Positions 53,901 through 61,843 of a stretch of 64,000 nt of DNA are shown here, piece by piece. Below the pieces are notes generated by a model. It was not told the DNA's origin, searched no databases, and saw only the letters and a program-made list of their open reading frames with translations. A program made the translations under genes and the position numbers. The stretch comes from Acidithiobacillus sp. AMEEHan (lineage in GTDB: Bacteria > Pseudomonadota > Gammaproteobacteria > Acidithiobacillales > Acidithiobacillaceae): positions 1,920,001 to 1,984,000 of the forward strand of contig NZ_CP118747.1 in NCBI RefSeq assembly GCF_030996345.1, given 5' to 3'. The first letter of the stretch is position 1, and the number at the start of each line of letters is the position of its first letter.

Positions 53901-54005
53901 GCGTACCGTCATCATCAGGAAGGCGTGCAGGCCCAGCAGAAAAATCACCAGATTTAGTGCCGTGGCCATTACTGGCCGGCGAACGAAAATTTCCGTAAAT
54001 CGCAT
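50904..54005 (-). CDS. RND-family multidrug efflux pump (HAE1, AcrB/MexB-like)
   Basis: Inner-membrane proton-driven drug exporter of the tripartite system. The 1033-residue length and 12 membrane helices are normal. The start MRFTEIFVRRPVMATALN and the proton-relay Asp pair in GLVVDDAIIVVENVHRHI (helix 4) are family marks, as are YPGASPATVQGFVTT and GLITLIGLIAKQGILIVQFA. It is the last gene of the operon, nine bases after the adaptor gene, with GAGG before its ATG. Substrates cannot be deduced. Confidence 0.95.
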   Translation of the reverse strand: MRFTEIFVRRPVMATALNLVIFLLGLHAFLMMTVRQYPALTNTVVTITTAYPGASPATVQGFVTTRLEKVIASAPHIDYLTSNSSEGTSTITVYMQLGTPPSSALANIQAKVQQVTDQLPTGSQLPVINVTVGSTTDLMYIAFYSNTLNQQQITDYLLRVAQPQLATVPGVGEAQILPPGAGNGNTYAMRIWLNPQKMAALGISAAQVSTALQANDFISAVGQTRGKTVQNTIVATTNLHNVQEFKNLVIKQSSNTLIRLKDVAKVELGAQNYTSYAFFDGRPAAFIGIQESPSANSLDVASGVKAALKNIDKGLPPGLHEAIPYDASVFIKASLDEVMLTIGITLAVVLLVIFFTLGSWRAAVIPAVAIPLSIIGAGLIMWGLGYSINLITLLAFVLAIGLVVDDAIIVVENVHRHIDEGKSPFEAAMLTGRELGSPIVVMSTTLIAVFAPIAFMGGLTGSLFGEFAFTLVAAVFISMIVALTLSPMLASKVLRRTKEHGFEHFIDQRFSGLSRFYDRLLHGSLNYVPVTLLFAAVVFASIYFLFTTSKSELAPQEDQGIIFSADTGGPTITPKELVKYGKQVLHVFNQYPEKAATFMVTGISTGSGAGSNSMFAGMRLTPWDQRSVTAMQLQPKIQQALQSVTGLQTASFLPPPLPGSSGGLPVQFVLQSPGSYAKLDKVADQVVGAAYQSRLFFYVMKDLRIDNPEVVLKINRNLAGNLGISMADIAQDLQPLLGGNYVNRFDMDGRSYKVIPQVPDRFRADPGMLKHYYISTASGALVPLSTVVSIETRTEPQFLPQFDQLNAATIQAIPKPGVSMGQALGFLRQAAEKVMPSDYQVNYASQSRQYEQEKGGLLVTFLLAILLIYLLLSAQFESFRDPLIVLITVPMSISGALIFISLGFGSINIYTEVGLITLIGLIAKQGILIVQFANSIQLHDGLDKRAAVEKASSIRLRPILMTTAAMVLGVMPLVFATGPGAVSRYQMGLVICTGLAIGSLFSLFVVPAMYMALAKDIRDKRAQLLGGSTSESV

Positions 54006-54014
54006 AAGATGGCC

Positions 54015-55100
54015 TCAGTGTGCCGCGGCGACGCTGACCGGCGCGTCGTTGGTCAATTTGACCTGTCCAGCGGTGACGACGAGCTCGCCGGCCTTCAGGC
54101 CCTTGATGATAGCGATCTGACCATCGCGCTCTTCGCCTGTTTGCACCACGCGCTGCACGGCAATCTGGCTCTTTTTGCCATCCACCGTTTTATTTTCGAC
54201 GACATAGACGAAGTTGCCATAGGTGTTGTAGGTGATGGCTGCGATGGGCACCGTCAATACCTTCTGGGTTACGGCACGGACCACCGTGACGTTGCCAAAC
54301 ATTCCCGGACGCAGGACCTGCTTGGGATTGTTCAGGGTTGCCTGAACCTCGACCTGCCGCGTCTGTGCATTGATGGCGGAGCCCAGCGCCGTAATCTTGC
54401 CGGTGAATATCTGGCTGCCAGTGGCGTCCGAGCGAAATTGTACTGGAGTTCCGACCTGCAGTTCCGGGAGATTACTCTGCGGCAGGGTAAAATCGACGTA
54501 CAGCGGATCCCAGCTCTGCAAATCGGCAATGGCGGTACCCGGCGTCACATACTGCCCCACATTCACCTTGCGAATCCCGATATGACCGCTGAAAGGTGCG
54601 GTGATGGCAAGCTTGTGCAAGGTCGCCTCATCATTTTGCAGGGTGGCCTGGTCAACGGCGTAGGTGGCCTGTGCCTGATCGAGCTGTGCCTGGCTCGCTG
54701 CCTTGTCGGCAATCAAGGTTTGCGTGCGCTTGAGGTTGACCTCGGCGAGATGCAGATTGGCGCGGTCCACCGCCAGTTGCGCCAGCTGGTTGCTGTTGTC
54801 GATCTGCACCAGAAGCTGCCCGGCCTGTACGACAGAGCCCGAGTGAAAATGGATGGCAGTGACGTTACCGGCGATCTGCGTGCTCAGTTCTGTGCCCTGA
54901 ACGGCGCTGAGGGAGGCGACCGCCTGCAGCTCAGGATGCCACTCCTGTTCCCGCACCTTTTCTGCAGAAACGGAGTACACCGGTTTGGGCGCGTTGGCGA
55001 TGGCCTTGGCAATCATCTGGTTGACGAAGGCCTTGAAGCCAAAGATGCCGCCAAAGAGGATGACCAAACCAAGAATGACGATAGCGTAGGCTTTTTTCAT
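54015..55100 (-). CDS. RND efflux membrane fusion protein (periplasmic adaptor)
   Basis: Bridges the pump and the outer-membrane channel. The 361 residues begin with an N-terminal membrane anchor (about 5-25, IVILGLVILFGGIFGF), then a lipoyl/hairpin region (VQIDNSNQLAQLAVDRANLH and a coiled coil), beta-barrel (APFSGHIGIRKVNVGQYVT) and C-terminal membrane-proximal domain. No lipobox is seen, so it is anchored by the helix. The ATG overlaps the stop of the outer-membrane factor gene (ATGA). Confidence 0.93.
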   Translation of the reverse strand: MKKAYAIVILGLVILFGGIFGFKAFVNQMIAKAIANAPKPVYSVSAEKVREQEWHPELQAVASLSAVQGTELSTQIAGNVTAIHFHSGSVVQAGQLLVQIDNSNQLAQLAVDRANLHLAEVNLKRTQTLIADKAASQAQLDQAQATYAVDQATLQNDEATLHKLAITAPFSGHIGIRKVNVGQYVTPGTAIADLQSWDPLYVDFTLPQSNLPELQVGTPVQFRSDATGSQIFTGKITALGSAINAQTRQVEVQATLNNPKQVLRPGMFGNVTVVRAVTQKVLTVPIAAITYNTYGNFVYVVENKTVDGKKSQIAVQRVVQTGEERDGQIAIIKGLKAGELVVTAGQVKLTNDAPVSVAAAH

Positions 55101-56632
55101 TGTGGATCTCCGGAGCGTTTGACCGGGGGATGGGAAACTTCCTGCAGCTTGGGTGCCCCTTTGCCGGGCTCATGCCACCAACCGCCGCCAATGGCGACGA
55201 GCAGGGCGGCCGTATCCTGATACCGCTGGGATTCCGCCTGCACTACGGCAATCCTGGCACTGTTGTACTGAATCTCGCTGGTCAGCAGGGTGAGATAGTC
55301 ACTGGCACCGCTGCGATAGCTCACCTCGCTCAGGTGCAAGGCTTTCCGCGCCGCCTCGAGCGCTGCCTGCTGTGCGCGCAGGGTTTCGGCATCGCGCTGC
55401 AAGGCGCGCAAGGCGTTGGCCACTTGACCGAAGGCACCGAGCACGGTGGTTCGGTATTCCTGAAAGGTCACCTCATAGGCGGCCTTGGCCTCGGACTCCT
55501 GTGCGCGCAGCTTGCCACCCTCAAAAATGGGTTGCGATAGGCTGCCCACCAGGCTCCAGATACTGCTGACCGGATCGAAAAACAGTCCCGGATGGGCCGC
55601 TGTGGAGCCAATAGCGGCGCTGAGCTGAACGGTCGGGAAGAACTGCGCCTTCGCTTCGCCGACGGTGGCATTGGCGGCCTTCATTTGTGCCAGTGCTGCC
55701 TGTATGTCCGGTCTTTGCTTGAGCAAAGTGGAGGGCAGGCTCACCGGAATCTGCTCCGGCAGGGTAATCTGATCCAGGTGCAGTTCGGGAATCCTGGCCT
55801 GTCCGGGAAATTCGCCCAGTAGCGTTGCCAATTGATGATCGTAGACGGTAAGTTGCTGTTGCAGGGGCGGCAGTTTCGCCTCCTGGCTGGCCAGTTGACT
55901 GGCCTGGGTGACGACCGTGTTGTCGTCGATTGCGCCGGCTTGATATTGCAACTGGGTCAAATGTAGTAGTTTTTTCTCGCGTACGACGATTTCCTGCGTC
56001 GCGGCAATCTGCGCCCGCGTGGAAGCCGCGTCGATGGCGGTGGTGACGATGTTGCCGCTCAGTGTCAAGCGCGCAGCCTCCAGTTCCCAGCGCTGGTAGT
56101 CGACCAGGGCTTCACTGTTTTTGTAGACCAGACGATTCACACCAAAGATATCGGGATAATACGAGACCCCCAGGCTGCCAGTGACGAGAGAATAGCGGAA
56201 ACCGCCCTTGCCACCACCGAAGGCCGCCGAAGATGCCTTGGCGCGGGTGGCTTGCAGGCTGCCGGTGACCTGAGGATAGAAAATGCTGGCGTTCACTCGT
56301 TCTTCCGCTTGCGCCTGTCGCAACTGGGCCTGTGCCTGCGCTACCGTTGGGCTGTTTTTCAGGCCGGTTTGCACCAGCTCGTTGATTTCCCGGGAGTGAA
56401 AGAGCTTCCACCATTCCTCGTCCAGCGCCTTGCCATAGACGAATTTCTGCGCAGTCCCCGCAACCCCTGCGGCCGATACCGTACCTTTGGGGTTGCCCGA
56501 GGCGGCATAGGGGATGTGATCGCCGGGGGTACTCGGCACGCGGAGCTTCGGCTCGAAGCTGCAGGCGGAAAGCCCCAGAGCCAAAGGCACAAGCAGTGCC
56601 AGGAACCGATAAGAGGGCAGGGAAGAGGACAT
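55097..56632 (-). CDS. Outer-membrane efflux lipoprotein (NodT/OprM family)
   Basis: Forms the outer-membrane channel of the RND system. The 511-residue protein has a lipoprotein signal with lipobox LGLSAC (Cys24) and repeated TolC-type helical segments (PTVAQAQAQLRQAQAEERV, SLPSTLLKQRPDIQAALAQM, SYRSGASDYLTLLTSE). It is the first gene of the operon, an uncommon order because the adaptor gene usually comes first. Its promoter region carries a TetR-type operator. Confidence 0.92.
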   Translation of the reverse strand: MSSSLPSYRFLALLVPLALGLSACSFEPKLRVPSTPGDHIPYAASGNPKGTVSAAGVAGTAQKFVYGKALDEEWWKLFHSREINELVQTGLKNSPTVAQAQAQLRQAQAEERVNASIFYPQVTGSLQATRAKASSAAFGGGKGGFRYSLVTGSLGVSYYPDIFGVNRLVYKNSEALVDYQRWELEAARLTLSGNIVTTAIDAASTRAQIAATQEIVVREKKLLHLTQLQYQAGAIDDNTVVTQASQLASQEAKLPPLQQQLTVYDHQLATLLGEFPGQARIPELHLDQITLPEQIPVSLPSTLLKQRPDIQAALAQMKAANATVGEAKAQFFPTVQLSAAIGSTAAHPGLFFDPVSSIWSLVGSLSQPIFEGGKLRAQESEAKAAYEVTFQEYRTTVLGAFGQVANALRALQRDAETLRAQQAALEAARKALHLSEVSYRSGASDYLTLLTSEIQYNSARIAVVQAESQRYQDTAALLVAIGGGWWHEPGKGAPKLQEVSHPPVKRSGDPQ

Positions 56633-56654
56633 GGGCGGGGACTCCAGGGGTTTA

Positions 56655-56697
56655 ACCGACCGTTCGGTATAATGCGTACTGCCTCTGCTCTTGTCAA
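56655..56697 (-). promoter_or_regulatory. RND operon promoter with TetR-type operator
   Basis: On the minus strand a perfect TTGACA (56697-56692) is followed after 17 bases by CATTAT (56674-56669). Immediately downstream is the inverted repeat ACCGAACGGTCGGT (56668-56655), which would lie at or near the transcription start. On the plus strand the motif reads ACCGACCGTTCGGT and differs at one base from the operator before the MFS exporter (40711-40724). No TetR-type gene is adjacent. Confidence 0.65.
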
Positions 56698-56798
56698 TCC
56701 AAGGCGAATGATTTCAGAATGTAAAGGAGCTTGATTTTGCAGCGCAAGCAACGCATATTCCCGTACACCAAACTTGATGGTTTTTCGGAGCGTTCACT

Positions 56799-57611
56799 AT
56801 GATTCGTCGTACCTTTCTCATCGGCCTTGCGGCCTCCAGTCTTGTGTTGCTTTCTCCCATGGCGATGGCGGAGCCGTCGGTGCCGCAGGTCATCCAGTCC
56901 ATCCAGAGTGGTCAGTACGCAAAGGCGCAGCAGCAGCTTTCCGAGGTCCTTTCGGCGCACCCGAATTCCGCGCAGGCGCAGTATCTGGAGTCGCGGCTTC
57001 TGGCAAAGGAGGGCAAATGGCAGGAAGCGGCTGCCGCCCTGCAGCGGGCGAAGAGCCTCGACCCCAGCCTGTCTTTTGTGCAGCCCAAGGTGTTGGCCGG
57101 CTTTGAAAAGCAGTTGCAGCAAAAGGTCGGGAAAGCATCCTCCTCCACTGCAGCGGTCGGCGAGAAGACACATTCCCGACTGGGCGCAGCCATTGCCTGG
57201 TTTCTGGGCCTGATTGCCATCATCGCCGGGATTTCCTGGTTCCTGCGCCGCCGTCGGCAACAGCAGGCCATGGCCTACCGCCAGATGCAGCCCGGCTTTG
57301 GCAATATGGGCGGATTTCCGGGGCAGGGGACCTATGGTCCGCAGGGGCCTTACGGTCCTGCCGGGGCGCCACAAGGGGGCGGCATCGGTTCCGGTCTGGC
57401 CTCGGGTATTGCCACCGGAGTAGGTATCGGCGCGGGTATGGCAGCTGGTAATGCCTTGGCCGGTAGTCTCTTTGGTCACCACGATGCTGATACTGGCAGC
57501 AACGAGGCTGGCCAGAACGACCAGTTTGGTATGACCGACGCTTCCTGGGGTGGAGACGATTCTGCTGCGGGGGATTTCGGTATGGGTGGTGACGACGACA
57601 GCTGGGTGTAA
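56799..57611 (+). CDS. TPR-containing membrane protein with glycine-rich C-terminus
   Basis: A 270-residue protein with a signal peptide (about 1-25, ending PMAMAEP), two TPR-like helix pairs (QYAKAQQQLSEVLSAHP and QYLESRLLAKEGKWQEAAAA), one membrane helix (about 131-148, AIAWFLGLIAIIAGISWFL), an arginine-rich stop-transfer, then a Gly/Pro/Gln-rich stretch with a possible second hydrophobic hairpin, and an acidic end (GGDDDSWV). No function is known to me. It is divergent from the RND operon; the shared upstream region holds the TetR-type operator, but this gene need not be regulated by it. Confidence 0.7.
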   Translation: MIRRTFLIGLAASSLVLLSPMAMAEPSVPQVIQSIQSGQYAKAQQQLSEVLSAHPNSAQAQYLESRLLAKEGKWQEAAAALQRAKSLDPSLSFVQPKVLAGFEKQLQQKVGKASSSTAAVGEKTHSRLGAAIAWFLGLIAIIAGISWFLRRRRQQQAMAYRQMQPGFGNMGGFPGQGTYGPQGPYGPAGAPQGGGIGSGLASGIATGVGIGAGMAAGNALAGSLFGHHDADTGSNEAGQNDQFGMTDASWGGDDSAAGDFGMGGDDDSWV

Positions 57612-57709
57612 TGGCTGAGTGCTTGGCGGGCTTCGTCTTGCCAAGCATCATCCTCGACCAGTACCATTCAGCCTTTGCCGGTCTGCGCTGATATGGCTGG
57701 AGAGCAGTG

Positions 57710-58612
57710 ATGTTTCACGGAAGTATGGTGGCGTTGATCACGCCAATGGATTCCAGCGGGGCCGTCGATGACCGCGCCCTGCGAGATCTGGTCGAATGGC
57801 ACATTGCCGAAGGCACGCACGCGATCGTTGCCGTAGGTACGACCGGCGAGTCGGCAACGCTGACGGTCAAGGAGCATGTTGCCGTCATTCGCAGTGTGGT
57901 CGAGCAGGTGCACGGACGGATTCCCGTCATTGCCGGCACCGGTGCCAATGCTACGGCAGAGGCTATCGAACTCACTCGTGCGGCCATGGAAGTGCAGGCG
58001 GATGCCGCACTGCTGGTCAGCCCCTACTACAACAAACCGACGCAAGAAGGCCTCTTTCAGCATTACAGCGCCATTGCCGACGCCTGTCACTTCCCCATCA
58101 TCCTCTACAATGTGCCCGGAAGGACTTCCGGCGACATCTTGCCGGAGACCGTGGCGCGGCTTGCTGAACGCCCCTGCATCGTCGGCGTCAAGGAGGCCAG
58201 TGGCAAGGTCGATCGCGTCGCGGAAATTCTGCATCTCTGTGCCGCCCGTGATGCCAGCATCGAGGTTTACAGCGGTGACGACGGCGCAGCTCTCGCAGCC
58301 ATGGCAATTGGCGCACGCGGCGTGATTTCGGTCACCGCCAATATCGTCCCCAGAGCCATGGCGCAAATGATGGGTGCCGCCCTGGACGGAGATTTTGCCC
58401 GGGCGCGACGAATCAATGATGCACTGGTGCCGCTCCACCGCGATCTCTTCCTGGAATCCAACCCGATTCCGGCGAAATGGCTGCTTGCCGACATGCAGCG
58501 CGTAGGCCCCACCATCCGCCTGCCGCTCACCCCGCTCAGCGAGCCCCTGCACGCCCGTTTGCGTGCCGCTCTGGAGCATGCCAGCAACGCCCCTCTTTCT
58601 CCCGCCTCATGA
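57710..58612 (+). CDS. dapA: 4-hydroxy-tetrahydrodipicolinate synthase
   Basis: Condenses pyruvate with aspartate semialdehyde in lysine and diaminopimelate synthesis. The 300-residue barrel shows GTTGESATLT, the catalytic tyrosine in ILYNVPGRTSGD, and the Schiff-base lysine in CIVGVKEASGKV. ATG 57710 is preceded by GGAGAG; a GTG directly before it is an alternative. The stop overlaps the bamC start (ATGA); dapA-bamC is a conserved gammaproteobacterial pair. Confidence 0.95.
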   Translation: MFHGSMVALITPMDSSGAVDDRALRDLVEWHIAEGTHAIVAVGTTGESATLTVKEHVAVIRSVVEQVHGRIPVIAGTGANATAEAIELTRAAMEVQADAALLVSPYYNKPTQEGLFQHYSAIADACHFPIILYNVPGRTSGDILPETVARLAERPCIVGVKEASGKVDRVAEILHLCAARDASIEVYSGDDGAALAAMAIGARGVISVTANIVPRAMAQMMGAALDGDFARARRINDALVPLHRDLFLESNPIPAKWLLADMQRVGPTIRLPLTPLSEPLHARLRAALEHASNAPLSPAS

Positions 58613-59784
58613 GTACGCTTGCACCCATGCGTAAACCGATTGCTCGAAGCCTCGTTGCCGCCACCTTGCTCAGCCTGGGTCTGAGTGGCTGCTCCTACAT
58701 TCCCTTTTTGAAGACCAATACTGGTCCAGAGTATACCGATGCGAAATTGTTGAAGCCCCTGGCGGTGCCGCCGGATCTGCTGGCCTCGGCGCCAGAGCCG
58801 GGAGTCACCGTGCCCGGCGGCGGACTGACGGCGGCGGAGGCCGTGCAGCAGGCCGGTATGCAAAGCGCGACCACCAGTAACGGCTACGAAGTCTTTCAGC
58901 CGCGTCTGGCGCCCGGTGAGAGTGCAGTTGCCGAGCCCACGGTACCCGGCGTGCAGGCCACTCTGGTGGGACAGGGCAAGGATCTGGCCCTGCGTACGCA
59001 GGCCAAGCCAGCACAGATCTGGTCAGCCGTCCGTGCCGAGCTGGAAAAGCGCAAGATCGGCATCAAGGATTTCTCCTCCGAGCGCAACGAACTGGTCACG
59101 GACTGGGAGTATCAACGCGGCGGCCTCACCTCGATCTTTGGCAATAGCCTCGGTGCTAACCGGCGGATGCAATACACCTTCCGGCTGCGAGCGCAGGGAG
59201 ATGGTGCGCAGCTTTTGACTCTCGCGCAGCAGCGACAGTGGATCAGTCCCACTTCCGAGTCTGTCGACTGGCAGCCCCACGATCCGGATCTGGGTGCCAA
59301 TCGGCATCTGCTGGAGGCCGTGCAAAAGCGCCTCGCGCAATCGGTAGTGATGGCGGAGATGCCTGCGATCAAGGTGACCCGCTATCGTGACGACCTCGGT
59401 CCGTATCTGGTTTTGAATCAGCCGCCGGCCAAGGCGCAGCCTGCCGTCCAGTTAGCACTGAACAGTTTGGGTCACCCCGTACATGCCGAGGCTCTTGGCG
59501 TCTGGTCGGTGCAAGTTCGCGGCGGCTCTGAACAGAAGAAATCGCAAGGCATTTTGGGTGGAATGTTCAGCAATGCCTGGCATAGCATCGAGGGCATCTG
59601 GGGCGGCGGCAAGCCCAGCAAGCCACTGAATGTGCAGGTCAAGTTGCTGGCCATGAAGGATGACAGCGGCAGCGTGTTGGAGACGTCTTCCAGCGCCCAG
59701 AGCGAAGAAGAGAGCAAGGCTGCCGTCGATATCCTCGACAAGTTGCAGACGGCGTTGGCGCCAGAGAAAGGGAATGCCTCATGA
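58609..59784 (+). CDS. bamC: Outer-membrane protein assembly factor BamC
   Basis: Lipoprotein of the BAM complex that inserts outer-membrane beta-barrels. The 391-residue protein has a lipobox LGLSGC (Cys28), an unstructured N-terminal region, and two helix-grip domains (WSAVRAELEKRKIGIKDF in the first). ATG 58609 overlaps dapA, and ATG 58627 is an alternative start that gives a shorter signal peptide. It is slightly longer than the E. coli protein. The stop overlaps the purB start (ATGA). Confidence 0.85.
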   Translation: MSTLAPMRKPIARSLVAATLLSLGLSGCSYIPFLKTNTGPEYTDAKLLKPLAVPPDLLASAPEPGVTVPGGGLTAAEAVQQAGMQSATTSNGYEVFQPRLAPGESAVAEPTVPGVQATLVGQGKDLALRTQAKPAQIWSAVRAELEKRKIGIKDFSSERNELVTDWEYQRGGLTSIFGNSLGANRRMQYTFRLRAQGDGAQLLTLAQQRQWISPTSESVDWQPHDPDLGANRHLLEAVQKRLAQSVVMAEMPAIKVTRYRDDLGPYLVLNQPPAKAQPAVQLALNSLGHPVHAEALGVWSVQVRGGSEQKKSQGILGGMFSNAWHSIEGIWGGGKPSKPLNVQVKLLAMKDDSGSVLETSSSAQSEEESKAAVDILDKLQTALAPEKGNAS

Positions 59785-61088
59785 TCGAGCGTTACACCCG
59801 CCCGGAAATGGGCGTTCTCTGGACGCAGGAGGCCAAATATGACGCCTGGCTGAAGGTTGAGCTCGCCGCCTGTCGCGCTTTGGCGGCAAAAGGCGAGATT
59901 CCCGCAGAGGATCTTGCGGAAATCGAAGGTAAGGCGAAGTTCGATGTCGCGCGCATCGACACCATCGAAAAAGAGGTCAAGCACGATGTGATCGCGTTTC
60001 TGACCTCGGTCGCAGAGTTTGTCGGTCCTTCCAGCCGCTTCATCCACAAGGGGCTTACCTCTTCCGACGTGGTGGACACCGGCTTCGCCCTGCAGTTGCG
60101 GGCTGCCGGCAAGCTGCTGTTGACCGGCCTGCAGCGTCTCGATCAGGCACTGGTGCGGCTGGCATGGAAGTATAAAGATACGGTGATGATTGGCCGCTCC
60201 CATGGAATTCACGCCGAGCCAGTCACCTTTGGACTCAAGGTGGCAGTGTGGCGAGCGGAGGCACAACGCAATCTGCAGCGCCTGAAAAACGCCATTGCTG
60301 CGGTGTCGGTAGGGATGTTGTCAGGGGCGGTGGGTACCTTTGCCAACATCTCCCCAGATATCGAAGAAGCAGTCTGCAAAGAGCTGGGGCTACAGCCCGA
60401 GGCGGCCAGCACGCAGGTGATTTCCCGCGATCGTCACGCCGAATTTTTCAATACCTTGGCGCTGATTGGCGGCTCTGTCGAGAAGATTGCCATAGAGATT
60501 AGGCATCTCCAGCGCACCGAGGTTTTGGAAGCGGAGGAGCCTTTTACTGCGGGGCAGAAAGGCAGTTCGGCGATGCCGCACAAGCGCAACCCAATCCTGT
60601 CCGAAAACCTTACCGGCTTGGCACGCCTGCTGCGTGGTTATGCCGGGATGGCATTGGAAGACATCGCTCTGTGGCACGAGCGGGACATTTCTCACTCCAG
60701 TGTCGAGCGCGTCATTGGTCCGGATGCCTGCATCGTTCTTGATTTCATGCTGCATCGCGCCAGCGGCCTGCTCGAGGGGCTGGTGGTCTACCCCGAACGG
60801 ATGCGCGAGAATCTCGAAAAAACGCACGGTCTGATTTTTTCCCAGCGCGTTCTGTTGGCGCTGACAGAGAAGGGGATGCTGCGGGAGGATGCCTACCGCG
60901 TAGTACAGCGCAACGCCATGCGGGTCTGGCAGGAAGGATTGGATTTTCAGACCCTGCTGCTGGCGGACGGTGACGTACAGCGCTATCTCAGCGCCGCCGA
61001 GCTTGGCGAGCTTTTTGATCTTGCCTACCACCGCAAGGAGATTGACAAGATCTTCGCACGGGTGTTCCCGGAAGGCCGACCCACATGA
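59781..61088 (+). CDS. purB: Adenylosuccinate lyase
   Basis: Splits SAICAR and adenylosuccinate in purine synthesis. The 435-residue fumarase-superfamily protein has the signature [16 protein letters not shown], the catalytic-histidine region [12 protein letters not shown], and [15 protein letters not shown]. The short-form start [16 protein letters not shown] is usual for bacteria of this type. Its end overlaps purC by four bases (ATGA). Confidence 0.96.
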   Translation: MIERYTRPEMGVLWTQEAKYDAWLKVELAACRALAAKGEIPAEDLAEIEGKAKFDVARIDTIEKEVKHDVIAFLTSVAEFVGPSSRFIHKGLTSSDVVDTGFALQLRAAGKLLLTGLQRLDQALVRLAWKYKDTVMIGRSHGIHAEPVTFGLKVAVWRAEAQRNLQRLKNAIAAVSVGMLSGAVGTFANISPDIEEAVCKELGLQPEAASTQVISRDRHAEFFNTLALIGGSVEKIAIEIRHLQRTEVLEAEEPFTAGQKGSSAMPHKRNPILSENLTGLARLLRGYAGMALEDIALWHERDISHSSVERVIGPDACIVLDFMLHRASGLLEGLVVYPERMRENLEKTHGLIFSQRVLLALTEKGMLREDAYRVVQRNAMRVWQEGLDFQTLLLADGDVQRYLSAAELGELFDLAYHRKEIDKIFARVFPEGRPT

Positions 61089-61798
61089 GCGATCGCAAAA
61101 AGTTATACGAGGGTAAGGCCAAAATCGTCTACGCGGGCGAGAATCCCGACGAGTTGATCCTGTATTTCAAGGACGACACCTCCGCCTTCGACGGGGAAAA
61201 ACTCGAGCAGTTGGCGCAAAAGGGCGAGGTGAACAACGCCTTCAATGCGTTCATCATGGAATATTTGCAGCAGGCGGGCGTACCTACGCACTTTTTGCGT
61301 CGCACTGGGGCGCGTGAGTCGGTGGTGCAGCGTCTGGAAATGATCCCGGTGGAATGTGTGATCCGCAATCGCGCCGCTGGTTCGCTTTGTCGGCGCCTGG
61401 GGATCGAGGAGGGACGAGTTCTGGAGCCGCCGGTACAGGAATTTTTCCTCAAGAACGACAGCCTGCACGACCCCATGATCAATCGTTCGCATATCCGCAG
61501 CTTTGGCTGGGCGACTGAGGACGAAGTGGCGGCGATGACGCGCTGGACGGAGCGGGTGAATGTCCTGCTGGTTGAACTCTTCGCTCGTGCTGGCCTGATT
61601 CTGGTGGATTTCAAGCTCGAATTCGGGCGTTATCACGGAGAGCTGCGTTTGGGCGACGAGTTCAGCCCGGATGGTTGCCGCCTTTGGGATGCCCAGAACC
61701 TGGAGAAAATGGACAAGGACCGCTTCCGTCGGGGTCTCGGTGGAGTGGTCGAGGCCTATGTCGAAGTGGCACGTCGCCTTGGTGTCCCCCTCGCCTAA
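61085..61798 (+). CDS. purC: Phosphoribosylaminoimidazole-succinocarboxamide synthase
   Basis: Adds aspartate to CAIR. The 237-residue protein has the N-terminal [13 protein letters not shown], the ribose-phosphate-binding part [17 protein letters not shown], and the signature [13 protein letters not shown]. Its product is a substrate of PurB, encoded directly upstream. purL follows after 45 bases. Confidence 0.96.
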   Translation: MSDRKKLYEGKAKIVYAGENPDELILYFKDDTSAFDGEKLEQLAQKGEVNNAFNAFIMEYLQQAGVPTHFLRRTGARESVVQRLEMIPVECVIRNRAAGSLCRRLGIEEGRVLEPPVQEFFLKNDSLHDPMINRSHIRSFGWATEDEVAAMTRWTERVNVLLVELFARAGLILVDFKLEFGRYHGELRLGDEFSPDGCRLWDAQNLEKMDKDRFRRGLGGVVEAYVEVARRLGVPLA

Positions 61799-61843
61799 CG
61801 ATTTCAGAATATCCCCATTTCTCAGGTCTGCCGGGAGATTGCC

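Noticed and set aside
54009-55220. Plus-strand open frame of about 400 codons opposite the membrane fusion protein
   Set aside because: Antisense shadow: the minus-strand adaptor protein is complete and clearly conserved.
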